Below are positions 29,353 through 38,099 of a DNA stretch of 46,186 bases, one piece after another. How positions within the stretch are numbered: the stretch's first letter is position 1; each line of letters starts with the position of its first letter. The DNA comes from a virus: the IMG/VR virus record IMGVR_UViG_3300019889_000003, positions 1 through 46,186 of that record; one strand, written 5' to 3'. The translations under genes were made by a program, and so were the position numbers. Under the pieces are notes generated by a model, which saw nothing but the letters and a program-made list of their open reading frames with translations, did no database searches and had not been told where the DNA came from.

Positions 29353-32076
29353 TTGAAGAAGACACTTCTACTGCTCATGGCGGTAATAACCTCGTGCGCC
29401 TATGGGCAGGGGGTATTTTTCAATAGCTACAATGTCACGTCTGCGAAGAACGTTTCCGTTGGCGCCCAAGCTCCGGTTCTTACTCTCCCCTTTAGTACCG
29501 TTTCGGTGTGTGTGTATGACGGGAATCTAACTACTCCCTGCACAACTACGGTTCCTATCTATACCAACCAAGATCTAGCTCCGGGTCACTTAATTCCTCA
29601 GCCGTTGCAGTCTGACAATCAGGGGCGATTTCAGTTCTGGATTGCCGCGGGCATCTACAAGTTCAGCGTCAATACTGCTGTAGGTACTCCGGTAGGAACC
29701 TATGCCCTCTCCCTTGACTCTCCCGTAGGCCCACAAGGTCCGGGCGGCATTGGTTGCGGTACAGGTAACTGCATTGTGCAGGCTCCCGCAGGCGCACAGA
29801 ACATCCAGCAGCCGGCAGGCACGACCTTAGGGGTAAGCAGCATCAATGGCTCCAATGTACCCGGCTTCGGATTTGCTTCAATTCAGGCCGCGGTAACTTC
29901 TGCGCAAGGTGCAGGGGGGGAAGTGGATGTACCTGGAACGCTAGCGGCAGGAGAGATGGCCTATCCCGCGGCCAACATATCGCTGAGCGGAATTTCCACC
30001 TCAAGCTATAAGAAGTTTACCGGCATCCCTGTTGACGATCACCGGCCCCTGAACCATGACGTCTCTCTTGCCCAGATGATTAGCCTTCCGGCCACGGATG
30101 GTGCAGCAGCGGGGGGAGACACGATCGGAGCGCAGCGGTGCGTACAGACGGAACATTGCGTCGTTGCTGTCGTCGGTAACTCCATCCATGAGAACGTTGC
30201 GGCGGTGGCCCCGAATGACGGCTATACCGCCGCCCTGTTTGCAGCCATGCAGCGCAAGTTCCCCGATACACAGTTCACCTTTATCAATCTCTCCATCGGC
30301 GGGTCTTCTGTACAGAACTTTATAGACGCCACCTATATCTGCAATACCACCCCAGCGGCAAATCACTTCTTCCGCTCAACTCCCGGCAACTGGTATCTCC
30401 AGCAGACCTTCAATAGCGGTTTCCTTACCGGCCCCCCCTACTTCCAATGGACCAACGGTTGCACGCCGGGCAACAACTGGATGCAGGAATTAACGACGAC
30501 CCAGCCGGATATCGTCGTGCTGGGATTCGTAGAGAACGAGTACTCCTCGGGGACGCAGGGTTATATTCCCGCACTTCAGAGTGCCATCAACTTCGTCCGC
30601 GCCATCAAGATCATTCCTCCGACCGTCATCCTTACCACCGATATGCCACCGAATCCGAATTGGGATTCCACCCTTGGCCTTCAAGACCCCAACATCTTTG
30701 AAGGATTGAACGAAGCCACTCGGGGCATCGCAGCCCAGAACAACCTGCTGCTGGCGGACGCGGACAGGTATTACAACGTTCTGGCCTATGGGATTGATCC
30801 CGGCAGGCGTCATTTTCAGGTGGAGCATTCTTTCCTGAACTACCACGCAAGCGGATGGGCGGTGGCCGTGGGAGCGAATGCGTCCGACTTCCCGGCCCTT
30901 TCCGGGAGCGGACTTGCTTCCACGATCACCTACCCCACCCCCGCCGGAACCAATGGAGGAATGGTGCAGAGAACACGGAATGCTACTGATTTCGTTCTCA
31001 GCGCCAGCTTCGGTCAAACCCAGGCGGGAGTCAGTGTCCCATCGATCTGGTATCGCATGACATCCGCAGCATTGGGAGGGTTGCAGTTCGGCTACAAGGT
31101 GCAGACCTCCAGCGCTATTTCAGGCTCTAACACCATTTGGTCAATCACCCTGTATTACTCCAACGGCGTCCCGCAAACTGTAATCACTTCCGGAGTATGC
31201 ACGATACCCACCGCAGTTCCTTTGGTCCTCACCGTCCAGGTGAGCGGCGCACATCATGACGTGTGGTGCAACACGACCAATCACGTCATCAGCGCCTATG
31301 ACTATTTTCAACTAGCGGGAGGGCAGGTCGCAGTGGGGATTCAGTCTGGTCCCGGCAACATCAGCAACGAATACATCTACTATGGCAATCCTACGCAATA
31401 CTTCACCCCAATCGTAGGCATTCAATCCATGATGGGGACGCAGGTTCCGCCGACCTATAACGCAGCGGGAGATTTCGATACCAATCCCTTTTCTTATGGC
31501 GGAGATGGCTATCACCACCCCAGCCCGGTTGGATTTGATTCCTACTACATGGCAGCTTTCAAGCCGGTCCTTGACTATCTGGCTCAGCAGATGACAGTCC
31601 ACTCCTCTGTCAGTGTTGCCCATACTGGATTCCCCGGTAATAACTATGGCGGACTTGAGGATAGCGGCGACGGCAGGGTGGATGTGGTAAACGGTCCGCA
31701 GGGTGGGCGAGTCGTCAACAACGCCAACAACTTCATCCGCGAAAGATGGAACAATGGAAACTCCGACCCGCACATCTTCGCCGTTCCCGTACAGCTCACC
31801 TCAATCACTAATGGCGTAGGAATGCAGGTAGCAGGACTTGGTTCCAGTTGCCACCCTGCGGCGAACTCCTTCTGCACTGACACCATTACCTTGCCCGTCG
31901 CAGAGCCCAACACCAGTTACTTCGTTCTGGGCTGCTCTGTTCGGGATCTTTCAGGCGGCGCCAGCACGATCGGAGGGACCTCCTTCCGAACTACTACCAC
32001 CTTCCAAGTACTTGAGGTCAACCCTACGGCTACAGCTGCGGCTGGTGGATTCGTTGAATGCCTAGTAACTCACTAA
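29353..32076 (+). CDS. SGNH-hydrolase tail fiber/spike with signal peptide
   Basis: 907 aa from TTG 29353, with AAGGAG upstream. It has a typical Sec signal (MKKTLLLLMAVITSCAYGQG). Residues 40-125 form a beta-rich domain, with a short collagen-like VGPQGPGG after it. An SGNH domain spans about 265-730: VVGNSI (GNS instead of GDS), IGGSS, a VENE block near 391 and GYHHP near 718. The C-terminus is beta-rich. Size and place suggest a receptor-binding spike that de-esterifies surface glycan. The signal peptide is unexpected for a virion protein. Confidence 0.7.
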   Translation: MKKTLLLLMAVITSCAYGQGVFFNSYNVTSAKNVSVGAQAPVLTLPFSTVSVCVYDGNLTTPCTTTVPIYTNQDLAPGHLIPQPLQSDNQGRFQFWIAAGIYKFSVNTAVGTPVGTYALSLDSPVGPQGPGGIGCGTGNCIVQAPAGAQNIQQPAGTTLGVSSINGSNVPGFGFASIQAAVTSAQGAGGEVDVPGTLAAGEMAYPAANISLSGISTSSYKKFTGIPVDDHRPLNHDVSLAQMISLPATDGAAAGGDTIGAQRCVQTEHCVVAVVGNSIHENVAAVAPNDGYTAALFAAMQRKFPDTQFTFINLSIGGSSVQNFIDATYICNTTPAANHFFRSTPGNWYLQQTFNSGFLTGPPYFQWTNGCTPGNNWMQELTTTQPDIVVLGFVENEYSSGTQGYIPALQSAINFVRAIKIIPPTVILTTDMPPNPNWDSTLGLQDPNIFEGLNEATRGIAAQNNLLLADADRYYNVLAYGIDPGRRHFQVEHSFLNYHASGWAVAVGANASDFPALSGSGLASTITYPTPAGTNGGMVQRTRNATDFVLSASFGQTQAGVSVPSIWYRMTSAALGGLQFGYKVQTSSAISGSNTIWSITLYYSNGVPQTVITSGVCTIPTAVPLVLTVQVSGAHHDVWCNTTNHVISAYDYFQLAGGQVAVGIQSGPGNISNEYIYYGNPTQYFTPIVGIQSMMGTQVPPTYNAAGDFDTNPFSYGGDGYHHPSPVGFDSYYMAAFKPVLDYLAQQMTVHSSVSVAHTGFPGNNYGGLEDSGDGRVDVVNGPQGGRVVNNANNFIRERWNNGNSDPHIFAVPVQLTSITNGVGMQVAGLGSSCHPAANSFCTDTITLPVAEPNTSYFVLGCSVRDLSGGASTIGGTSFRTTTTFQVLEVNPTATAAAGGFVECLVTH

Positions 32077-32100
32077 GCCAAACAAATTAAAGGAGAAACA

Positions 32101-34296
32101 ATGAAACTGCTTATTGCCTTGCTCTGCTTGGCTAGCATCAGCGCGTCCGCGAGTACCACCGCTGTCACGGCGACTTTGACAGATGGTGATGGGTCCGTCT
32201 GGTCTAACTGCACATGGTCTGCAACCCTGAATAGCACCACTCCGCCTACCGTTGGAAAGGCCCCCGTACCCGACTCGCAACTTCTCGCCTCGGGTTCCTG
32301 CTCTACCTCGGGAGTTCTGAGTGCGACGATGCTCAACACTGCCAGTGTCGACCAAGCCGGCGCGACTTGGACCTTCACGATTCAGCCTAATGCTTCGGTA
32401 TCGCCCTCGGTCATCACTGGAGTAACTACGGCTACGGCCAATTTGACCACCGTCCTTTCTGCGGGCCTTGCTGAACCCCGCTTTCAATCCGGCCCTAATT
32501 CCTTTGGCTATGCCGATATTGAAGTGGGTTCTTCTGCTATCGGATCGACCTATTTCAACACCGGCACGGTCTGCAGTGCTACAGGTGGTACTCGCCAATT
32601 TAGCCTGGCTGGATGGCAGTGCGGCGGCGGCAGTGGAAGTGGCGCGAGCAACCCTGTCACCCATGACTTGATTGCGGAATATCCCTTCAATGATGGAACT
32701 GGTACGACCATCACCGATGTCAGCGGAAACGGCAGGAACGCGACCTTCGCTGGTGGTGCAAACTCCCCAACATGGCTGACCTACGGCGTCTCATTCCAGA
32801 ATTCAGGGATCATCAGTGGCACGGTTACCCCTCAGTTTGCAACCACGCCATTCTCTGACTTCAAAACCATGATCATAGGCGTCTGCAATCCCACAATTGG
32901 GCAGACTACCGGAATTTCAACAGGCGGGCAGATTGGCAATACGCCGATTCTGTTTGGGCCCGGCGGCGGAACGGGAGGGGTGAATTTCTTCACTGCTACC
33001 AATCCCTCGATTGCCGTTACTTCCTTCAAGCCGGTCGTCTATCGCATCAGCAACGGCCAGATTACCGCCGATGCTGGATTCTATGACGGCTGCCACGTAT
33101 ACGGCTATGCGCTCGACGCAAGCACCACCGACACCGTAATGGTAGACGGTCAGGCCATCGCAAACTATAAGACCCGCTTTGGCACCGGTCCAGGGAGCGC
33201 GATCATAGGTGGGACTTATAACTTTGGAGGCCCAGTAGGTGGTCCCGCGCTTCGTGCCGTTATTACCTACGCCATTCCCTATAACGTGGAGCTCACAGTT
33301 CCCGAGATGCAGCAGGTTTCTGAATATGTCAGGCAAAAGCTGGCCGCTCGTGGATCCTTCCCGCGCTATCCAATATTCACAAATGCGGTGACTCCTCAGC
33401 TTGTTTATGTGGGAGATTCTCTCACCGCCAGCCTGCAGGGTTCAGCGCAGTGGACCACGACGCTTGCCTTGAACTACTCGCCCACGATTACCAACTGGGG
33501 CATTGGATCGATGCAGACCAATGACATGTGCTACAACTCCTACACTCGCTGGCTGGGCAATATCGTTCCTGGAAATACGATTGTCCATGTTTGGGGAGGG
33601 ATCAACGATACAGCGCAGTCTGGAGTAACAGACGCACTCATCATGCAGTATCTGGGGGTCTGCGCTGCCAACATCAAGAAGTATGGCGGTATTCCGGTTC
33701 TCGCAACGATGATCGCCAACGCTACCCTGGACGCTCGGAAGAATTCGCTTGGCATACTTGAGCGCGCCAACTACAAGCAGGCGGGATTCGATTATCTGAT
33801 GGACTATGCCAACTTCCCGCCATTGGGAGCCGATGGTGCGGCCAACAACAACCTGTGCTTCCAGGGTGACAGGACTCACCTCGTAGGCCCGGGTGCTGGT
33901 ACGTGCGGACCCATTCAGGGCGCATCCCTAAGCGGGTATGGTTCGGTCGCGGCAATGAATTCGGCCCTGACCAACTACATTAAATCCCAATATTCTGTCG
34001 GCTCTCCACGCGTCCTGACTGCCACTACCGGACTTACATGGGCAGATCGTGCCGTAGAAATGGGAACGCTGGCGGCCACCTCTGCTATCACCCTCCCGGA
34101 TTGCAGCGGCCTGACGGACTCTTCGATTTCTATCAACAACCCACAGGCAGCGCAGGTGGTCACGGTTGTAGGTTTCTCTGCCTCGCAGCCCATCAATGGC
34201 CTCACCACTGCCATCACAATCGCCAATAACGCCAGTGTGACTCCTATCGTTGTCGCCAATCCGGGAGCTGTTTCGGGCTGCCACTGGTCGATGTAA
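32101..34296 (+). CDS. LamG plus SGNH-hydrolase fiber protein with signal peptide
   Basis: 731 aa from ATG 32101, with AAAGGAG upstream. A Sec signal (MKLLIALLCLASISASA), a beta-rich N-terminal domain, then a concanavalin/LamG-like domain (IAEYPFNDGTGTTITDVSGN, about 195-425). An SGNH domain follows, with VGDSLT near 438, WGIGS, GGINDT near 500 and GDRTHLVG near 589. The C-terminus is beta-rich. Probably a second glycan-binding and de-esterifying fiber. It differs from the first in architecture, so it is not a simple duplicate. Confidence 0.7.
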   Translation: MKLLIALLCLASISASASTTAVTATLTDGDGSVWSNCTWSATLNSTTPPTVGKAPVPDSQLLASGSCSTSGVLSATMLNTASVDQAGATWTFTIQPNASVSPSVITGVTTATANLTTVLSAGLAEPRFQSGPNSFGYADIEVGSSAIGSTYFNTGTVCSATGGTRQFSLAGWQCGGGSGSGASNPVTHDLIAEYPFNDGTGTTITDVSGNGRNATFAGGANSPTWLTYGVSFQNSGIISGTVTPQFATTPFSDFKTMIIGVCNPTIGQTTGISTGGQIGNTPILFGPGGGTGGVNFFTATNPSIAVTSFKPVVYRISNGQITADAGFYDGCHVYGYALDASTTDTVMVDGQAIANYKTRFGTGPGSAIIGGTYNFGGPVGGPALRAVITYAIPYNVELTVPEMQQVSEYVRQKLAARGSFPRYPIFTNAVTPQLVYVGDSLTASLQGSAQWTTTLALNYSPTITNWGIGSMQTNDMCYNSYTRWLGNIVPGNTIVHVWGGINDTAQSGVTDALIMQYLGVCAANIKKYGGIPVLATMIANATLDARKNSLGILERANYKQAGFDYLMDYANFPPLGADGAANNNLCFQGDRTHLVGPGAGTCGPIQGASLSGYGSVAAMNSALTNYIKSQYSVGSPRVLTATTGLTWADRAVEMGTLAATSAITLPDCSGLTDSSISINNPQAAQVVTVVGFSASQPINGLTTAITIANNASVTPIVVANPGAVSGCHWSM

Positions 34297-34301
34297 TCTC
34301 T

Positions 34302-34328
34302 GGGCCCCTCGTTCTGGGGGGCATTTTC
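34302..34328 (+). terminator. terminator after the second fiber gene
   Basis: GCCCC (34304-34308) pairs with GGGGC (34318-34322), loop of 9 nt, followed by ATTTTC. Starts a few bases past the stop codon. Confidence 0.65.
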
Positions 34329-34361
34329 TGTTCCACCAAAACTGAATACGAGGAGTTCCCC

Positions 34362-35486
34362 TTGTCTACGTTATCTGCCGAGAAAGTGCAGCAGGTTAAG
34401 GATCTACTCGCCGAAGGAAAGCTAACCAGAGACAGGATTGCCTTTGTTACAGGTCTGGGCGCCGGTTCCGTCAGCAAGATCAAACAGGGGCTGATTACCC
34501 CGATCAGAGCCAGGGAAGAAGTTGAGCCCTTGGCCCACGATTCAATTCGCAGGCTTTTGAGAAAGCAGCCCATGTCTGAGGCAGAGATTGCCGATGCCCT
34601 GGATTGCAGCCCGAAGCGCGTGCGTGAGGCCATCGACCAGATGAAGGCACGCGGAGCCATGCTGCTGGAGCTCCACGGCAAGTACGACCTCAAAGACAGT
34701 ATTCATATTGAGCCGGGCGAATCTGTGATCAAGGCCACAACCGGCGCGCGCAGATTCGGCGTAACGGGAGATAACCATCTCTGCAATAAGCATTCCCGGC
34801 TCGATGTTCTAAACGCCGCTTACGACCATTTTGAGCGTGAAGGCATCACGGAAGTCTTCAATACTGGAAACTGGATCGACGGCGAAGCTCGCTTCAACAA
34901 GACCGAACTGGTCACAGCGCCAGGCATGGATAACCAGATCAACTATATGATCGACAACTTCCCCCAGCGGAAGGGCATAACCACGCACTACATTGCTGGC
35001 GACGATCACGAAGGATGGTACCAGCAGCGCGAAGGAATCGAGATCGGCCGATACCTCCAACTCAGGGCCGAAGAGCAGGGGCGCCACGATCTGAAGTATC
35101 TGGGCTATGGAGAGGCTGACATAAAGCTCCAGTACGGCTCAGGATCAGCCTGCATGCGCGTGGTTCACCCAGGCGGGGGATCTTCCTACGCCATCAGCTA
35201 CACCGATCAGAAGCGCGTGGAGAGCTACCAGGGCGGCGAGAAGCCACAGATAGAGCTGGCGGGGCATTACCATAAGTTCAATTACGGCTATCCCCGCGAG
35301 GTCCATACCGTTCAGACCGGCTGTACCTGTGACCAGACCATGTTCATGCGGAAGAAGAAACTGCAGGCCCATGTCGGCTATCTGATCATCAACCTGAACC
35401 AGAGCGAGCAGGGAATTGTCACCCGCTTCAACGTGGAATGGATGCCTTGGTATGATCGCGGGTTTTATGAGAAGCGGTTCGCCTGA
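34362..35486 (+). CDS. metallophosphoesterase with N-terminal helix-turn-helix
   Basis: 374 aa from TTG 34362, with GAGGAG seven bases upstream. Residues 1-110 have helix-turn-helix-like repeats (KLTRDRIAFVTGLGAGSVSKIK, MSEAEIADALDCSPKRVREAI). From about 135 a calcineurin-like domain has GDNH, GNW near 168, GDDHE near 213 and GHYH near 301. It could be a DNA-binding nuclease or phosphatase (Mre11/SbcD-like fold). Its substrate is unknown. The next gene overlaps its stop. Confidence 0.8.
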   Translation: MSTLSAEKVQQVKDLLAEGKLTRDRIAFVTGLGAGSVSKIKQGLITPIRAREEVEPLAHDSIRRLLRKQPMSEAEIADALDCSPKRVREAIDQMKARGAMLLELHGKYDLKDSIHIEPGESVIKATTGARRFGVTGDNHLCNKHSRLDVLNAAYDHFEREGITEVFNTGNWIDGEARFNKTELVTAPGMDNQINYMIDNFPQRKGITTHYIAGDDHEGWYQQREGIEIGRYLQLRAEEQGRHDLKYLGYGEADIKLQYGSGSACMRVVHPGGGSSYAISYTDQKRVESYQGGEKPQIELAGHYHKFNYGYPREVHTVQTGCTCDQTMFMRKKKLQAHVGYLIINLNQSEQGIVTRFNVEWMPWYDRGFYEKRFA

Positions 35487-35917
35487 TGCTGCGCGTCATT
35501 GTCGACCGGAGGGCAGAACAAGCCTTCCGGCGTAGAGCGATCGCCAAATACCCAAACGAGATGATGGAGGCCCTCTGGGGGCGATATGTAGGGGATGAGG
35601 TCCACATATTTGCGTTCATGGGTGTGCCCGCTAAATACGCCAGCCCAACACAAGTCCAATACGAGGAAGAAGACCTTGACAGCCACGAAGACGAGGCCAA
35701 GGAATACAACCTCGAATTGCTCGGCACAATCCACACCCACCCAAACCACCTAGACGACATCTTCAGCGAAGGCGACACCCGCGAAGTGCAGGAATCGCAG
35801 GATGCGGTTATGGGTATCTGCGTGATTACAAAAGAAATGAGACGAGACAGATGCATCTCCAAAACGAAGATCACGTACTGGCCGGCACCCCGGCCACTGA
35901 GGGTTCAGTACCTATAA
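35486..35917 (+). CDS. JAMM/JAB-domain metalloprotease
   Basis: 143 aa from ATG 35486. The JAMM motif is complete: HTHPNHLDDIFSEGD (HxHP, seven residues, SxxD) at about 82-96, with an upstream Glu (NEMMEALWG) near residue 26. JAMM proteins remove ubiquitin-like tags or cut peptides; in phages related domains occur in tail proteins. No ubiquitin-like or E1/E2 gene is visible here, so the substrate is unknown. Confidence 0.8.
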   Translation: MLRVIVDRRAEQAFRRRAIAKYPNEMMEALWGRYVGDEVHIFAFMGVPAKYASPTQVQYEEEDLDSHEDEAKEYNLELLGTIHTHPNHLDDIFSEGDTREVQESQDAVMGICVITKEMRRDRCISKTKITYWPAPRPLRVQYL

Positions 35918-36096
35918 CCGCAGACCATCGCCATCAGACCATGGCGTTCCAAGAGCTTGCCGAAGTAGATGAAACCCTCGCAAAATACCTCGGGCCGACA
36001 CATCTGATAAGGAAGGATTTGGCTCGGCTGCTTAATGATTTACGGGATAAGTTGGATGGAATTTCGTATAATAAACATGGTCGCGGAAGGCTCTGA
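35851..36096 (+). CDS. hypothetical small protein
   Basis: 81 aa from ATG 35851, overlapping the JAMM gene by 67 bp; a shorter form from ATG 35941 is also possible. Only the C-terminal 50 residues, outside the overlap, look protein-like (FQELAEVDETLAKYLGPTH). No clear ribosome-binding site for either start. Confidence 0.45.
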   Translation: MHLQNEDHVLAGTPATEGSVPITADHRHQTMAFQELAEVDETLAKYLGPTHLIRKDLARLLNDLRDKLDGISYNKHGRGRL

Positions 36097-36132
36097 GAAA
36101 GCCAGCCGCGTAAAGTCCTAGGAGGGACACCC

Positions 36133-36534
36133 ATGCCAATCAAGGATATAGAAGCGCGCCGTGCATATGCAAGATAATGGATGGCCAAGCGCAGAGCAGA
36201 ATGGTTTTCAGACAAGACTTGCGTAGAATGCGGATCTTCCGAAAACCTACAGCTGGACCACGTAGATCCATCTACCAAAATCCATCATGCCATTTGGTCA
36301 TGGTCATCCGACAGGAGACAGGCAGAGCTTGAGAAGTGCGTAGCACTCTGCGGAGACTGTCATAAACAAAAGACAAGCTCCGAGAACCGCGCAAGATTCA
36401 CGAAGGAGCTTGTCCACGGTACGCTTGCTGGCTACGAGAAGCGTGGGTGTCGTTGTGAGGATTGCCGTTGGGCCGTACGTCGCGCTCAGGGTAGAACCAA
36501 CCGCATCGGTAGACCCCCGAGGAACACGGTTTAG
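36133..36534 (+). pseudogene. HNH endonuclease with in-frame TAA
   Basis: ATG 36133 has an ideal site (AGGAGG) and reads MPIKDIEARRAYAR, then TAA at 36175-36177, then WMAKRRAEWFS in the same frame. This is the usual N-terminus of this HNH group, so Gln or Glu seems to have become TAA. Downstream, CVECGSSENLQLDHVDP and CGDCHKQK are intact (zinc pairs and the H of HNH), followed by GCRCEDCRW. Translation could restart at ATG 36181 (117 aa). Either pseudogene or shortened but active. Confidence 0.7.
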
Positions 36535-36565
36535 GTATATTGTCCCCTAATTGACCCTAAAAGCT

Positions 36566-36596
36566 AATGGCTCAGGACTCACTCTCCTAAGCCATT
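36566..36596. terminator. long hairpin between HNH gene and attP
   Basis: AATGGCT-c-AGGA and TCCT-a-AGCCATT form an 11-bp stem around a 7-nt loop. On the minus strand it is followed by AGCTTTTAGG, so it is a reasonable end for the leftward integrase operon. Possibly two-way. Confidence 0.6.
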
Positions 36597-36611
36597 GATA
36601 ATAAGGAACTT

Positions 36612-36659
36612 TGGTTGCGGGGGTAGGATTTGAACCTACGACCTTTGGGTTATGAGCCC
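36612..36659 (-). other. attP: attP core, 3' half of an initiator tRNA (inferred)
   Basis: On the minus strand this is the 3' half of a tRNA: an anticodon loop CTCATAA closed by GGG/CCC, the variable loop, a T arm with GGTTCAAATCC, the acceptor strand CCCCGCA and ACCA. GGG/CCC next to a CAT anticodon is a mark of initiator tRNA. The 5' half is missing, so it is not a tRNA gene. Lying next to the integrase, it would rebuild the host gene on integration. Confidence 0.8.
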
Positions 36660-36771
36660 GCATTTGTTAGCGATTCATTGGATTTTTTGCGTTTTGTCCC
36701 GTAAATACATGCCCGTTTTTATTGGGATATTCGCGACTTCCTGTTAGGTGACCCTTATTTGACCCTCGCCA

Positions 36772-37896
36772 TCAAGCTTGTTTCTTGTCCTTCGTGATCA
36801 TCTCCACAACTGCCGCGTTGTGTCCCTTCAGGCCCTTCATCTTCCTGCCGCCATACTGACTGGTGGTCCTGATGTCAGAGTGACGCATCAGGCGCTGCTG
36901 GACCTCCATCGGCAACTCGAGATCTCGCATCATGGCCCGGTAGGTGTGGCGGAAGCTGTGCCAGCCTAGACGGGGAAGCCCTGCAAGCTTGCCCGCTGGA
37001 CGCAGGTGGCGAACCTGTAGCGAGTCGCGATGGTAGGGCCTGCTGGTGACCGGGCTCCCGAATACCCATCCCTCGATCACAACCTCTTCTTCGCGCCATG
37101 CCCTCAGGGCTGCCACCAGGCTGTCATGCAATGGCAGGTCATCGTTAGAGGCCTCCGTCTTGGTCGCATCCGCATGCATGCCCACCACAGAGCGGTTGAT
37201 GGTCAAAGTGCCCTTGTCCAGGTCGATATCCTCCCAACGCAGGCCAAGGATCTCCGAGGCGCGCAGGCCGAGATACATCGCCAACTGAACCATCATGCCG
37301 ACGTTGGGCGGGACTATGGTGAGGATCTGATGGTACTGCTCGACTGAGACAATCGTCTGCTGGCGCGTCGGGAGCGGCCTTCCCTTGACCCTCAGGAGGC
37401 TGATGGGGTTCCGCTGGAGGTCTAGGCCTCCCCAGCGCATGATGCTCTCAAACAGGGTGTGGAGCTGAGCCTTGACGTGCTGGCGCGTCTTCTTGGACAA
37501 CTGGCCGCCCCTACGCTTCTCCAGCCCGTTCAGCCACATCTCGACCTCAACCAGATCGCGCACCATCGTTGCCGCCGCAACCTTCCCCCAGCGCGTGCTG
37601 ATGTGCGCCAGGTTCGACAGGCAGGATCGCCGCGTGCTCTGGCGGGTTGGCATGTCCTCCAGCTTGTAGCGCTCGATAGCCTCCGCAATATTGATCGATC
37701 GGCTGAGAGCAGCTACCTTGGCGCGGTGCTTGTCAGCTTCCTTCTCGGCGATAGCCTTGGTAGGGAACTGCTTCATGTCCCCGAGAATGATCGAACGGCG
37801 CAGGCCGCCCTCCATGAATCGGAAGGTCCACACGTCAGGACCATTGGAACGCTCTTTGGGAACTACACTGCCACGCTGGTACGTGAGCCTCTTCAT
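36772..37896 (-). CDS. int: tyrosine integrase
   Basis: 374 aa. It has an N-terminal arm-binding part and a central core-binding domain. The C-terminal catalytic domain has the full tyrosine-recombinase set: Arg 212 (LGLRASEI), Lys 246 (TKTEAS), His 313 and Arg 316 (HSFRH), His 339 (RHSDIRTT) and Tyr 348 (SQYGG). It joins attP to the host tRNA site. Last gene of the leftward operon, about 110 bp from attP and overlapping the excisionase-like gene. Confidence 0.93.
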   Translation of the reverse strand: MKRLTYQRGSVVPKERSNGPDVWTFRFMEGGLRRSIILGDMKQFPTKAIAEKEADKHRAKVAALSRSINIAEAIERYKLEDMPTRQSTRRSCLSNLAHISTRWGKVAAATMVRDLVEVEMWLNGLEKRRGGQLSKKTRQHVKAQLHTLFESIMRWGGLDLQRNPISLLRVKGRPLPTRQQTIVSVEQYHQILTIVPPNVGMMVQLAMYLGLRASEILGLRWEDIDLDKGTLTINRSVVGMHADATKTEASNDDLPLHDSLVAALRAWREEEVVIEGWVFGSPVTSRPYHRDSLQVRHLRPAGKLAGLPRLGWHSFRHTYRAMMRDLELPMEVQQRLMRHSDIRTTSQYGGRKMKGLKGHNAAVVEMITKDKKQA

Positions 37897-38099
37897 GCCG
37901 TCTCCGCTAGCTTCCTATCAATCTCCGAGATACGGAACCGCCAATACTGCCGCTTGCCATATCCACAGTTGCGGGCAGGCAGCTGACCGCGCCGCGCCAT
38001 CTTCACGATGTGATCTGGGGAGAATCCTAAATGACGCGCAACCTCCTTTGCATCCACCCAACGTTCATCGTTCGGCCTGATCTCCGTCACTTGTCCCAT
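37893..38099 (-). CDS. xis: excisionase-like HTH protein
   Basis: 68 aa from ATG 38099. WVDAKEVARHLGFSPDHIVKMARRGQLPA is a MerR/HTH_17-type winged helix, as in phage excisionases and Xis-like DNA-bending proteins. It overlaps the integrase start by four bases and the lysozyme end by 13. Likely directs integrase toward excision. Confidence 0.8.
   Translation of the reverse strand: MGQVTEIRPNDERWVDAKEVARHLGFSPDHIVKMARRGQLPARNCGYGKRQYWRFRISEIDRKLAETA

Noticed and set aside
32062-32664. 200-aa minus-strand frame antisense to the second fiber
   Set aside because: Arg/Ser/Gly-rich shadow of a real gene with signal peptide and SGNH motifs on the plus strand.
35486-35917. Part of a ubiquitin-like conjugation (Bil/CBASS-type) defence operon
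   Set aside because: A JAMM domain is present, but no E1, E2, ubiquitin-like or cyclase gene is nearby.
36612-36661. Complete phage tRNA gene
   Set aside because: Only the anticodon loop to CCA half is present; the D arm and 5' acceptor strand are missing. It is better read as attP.
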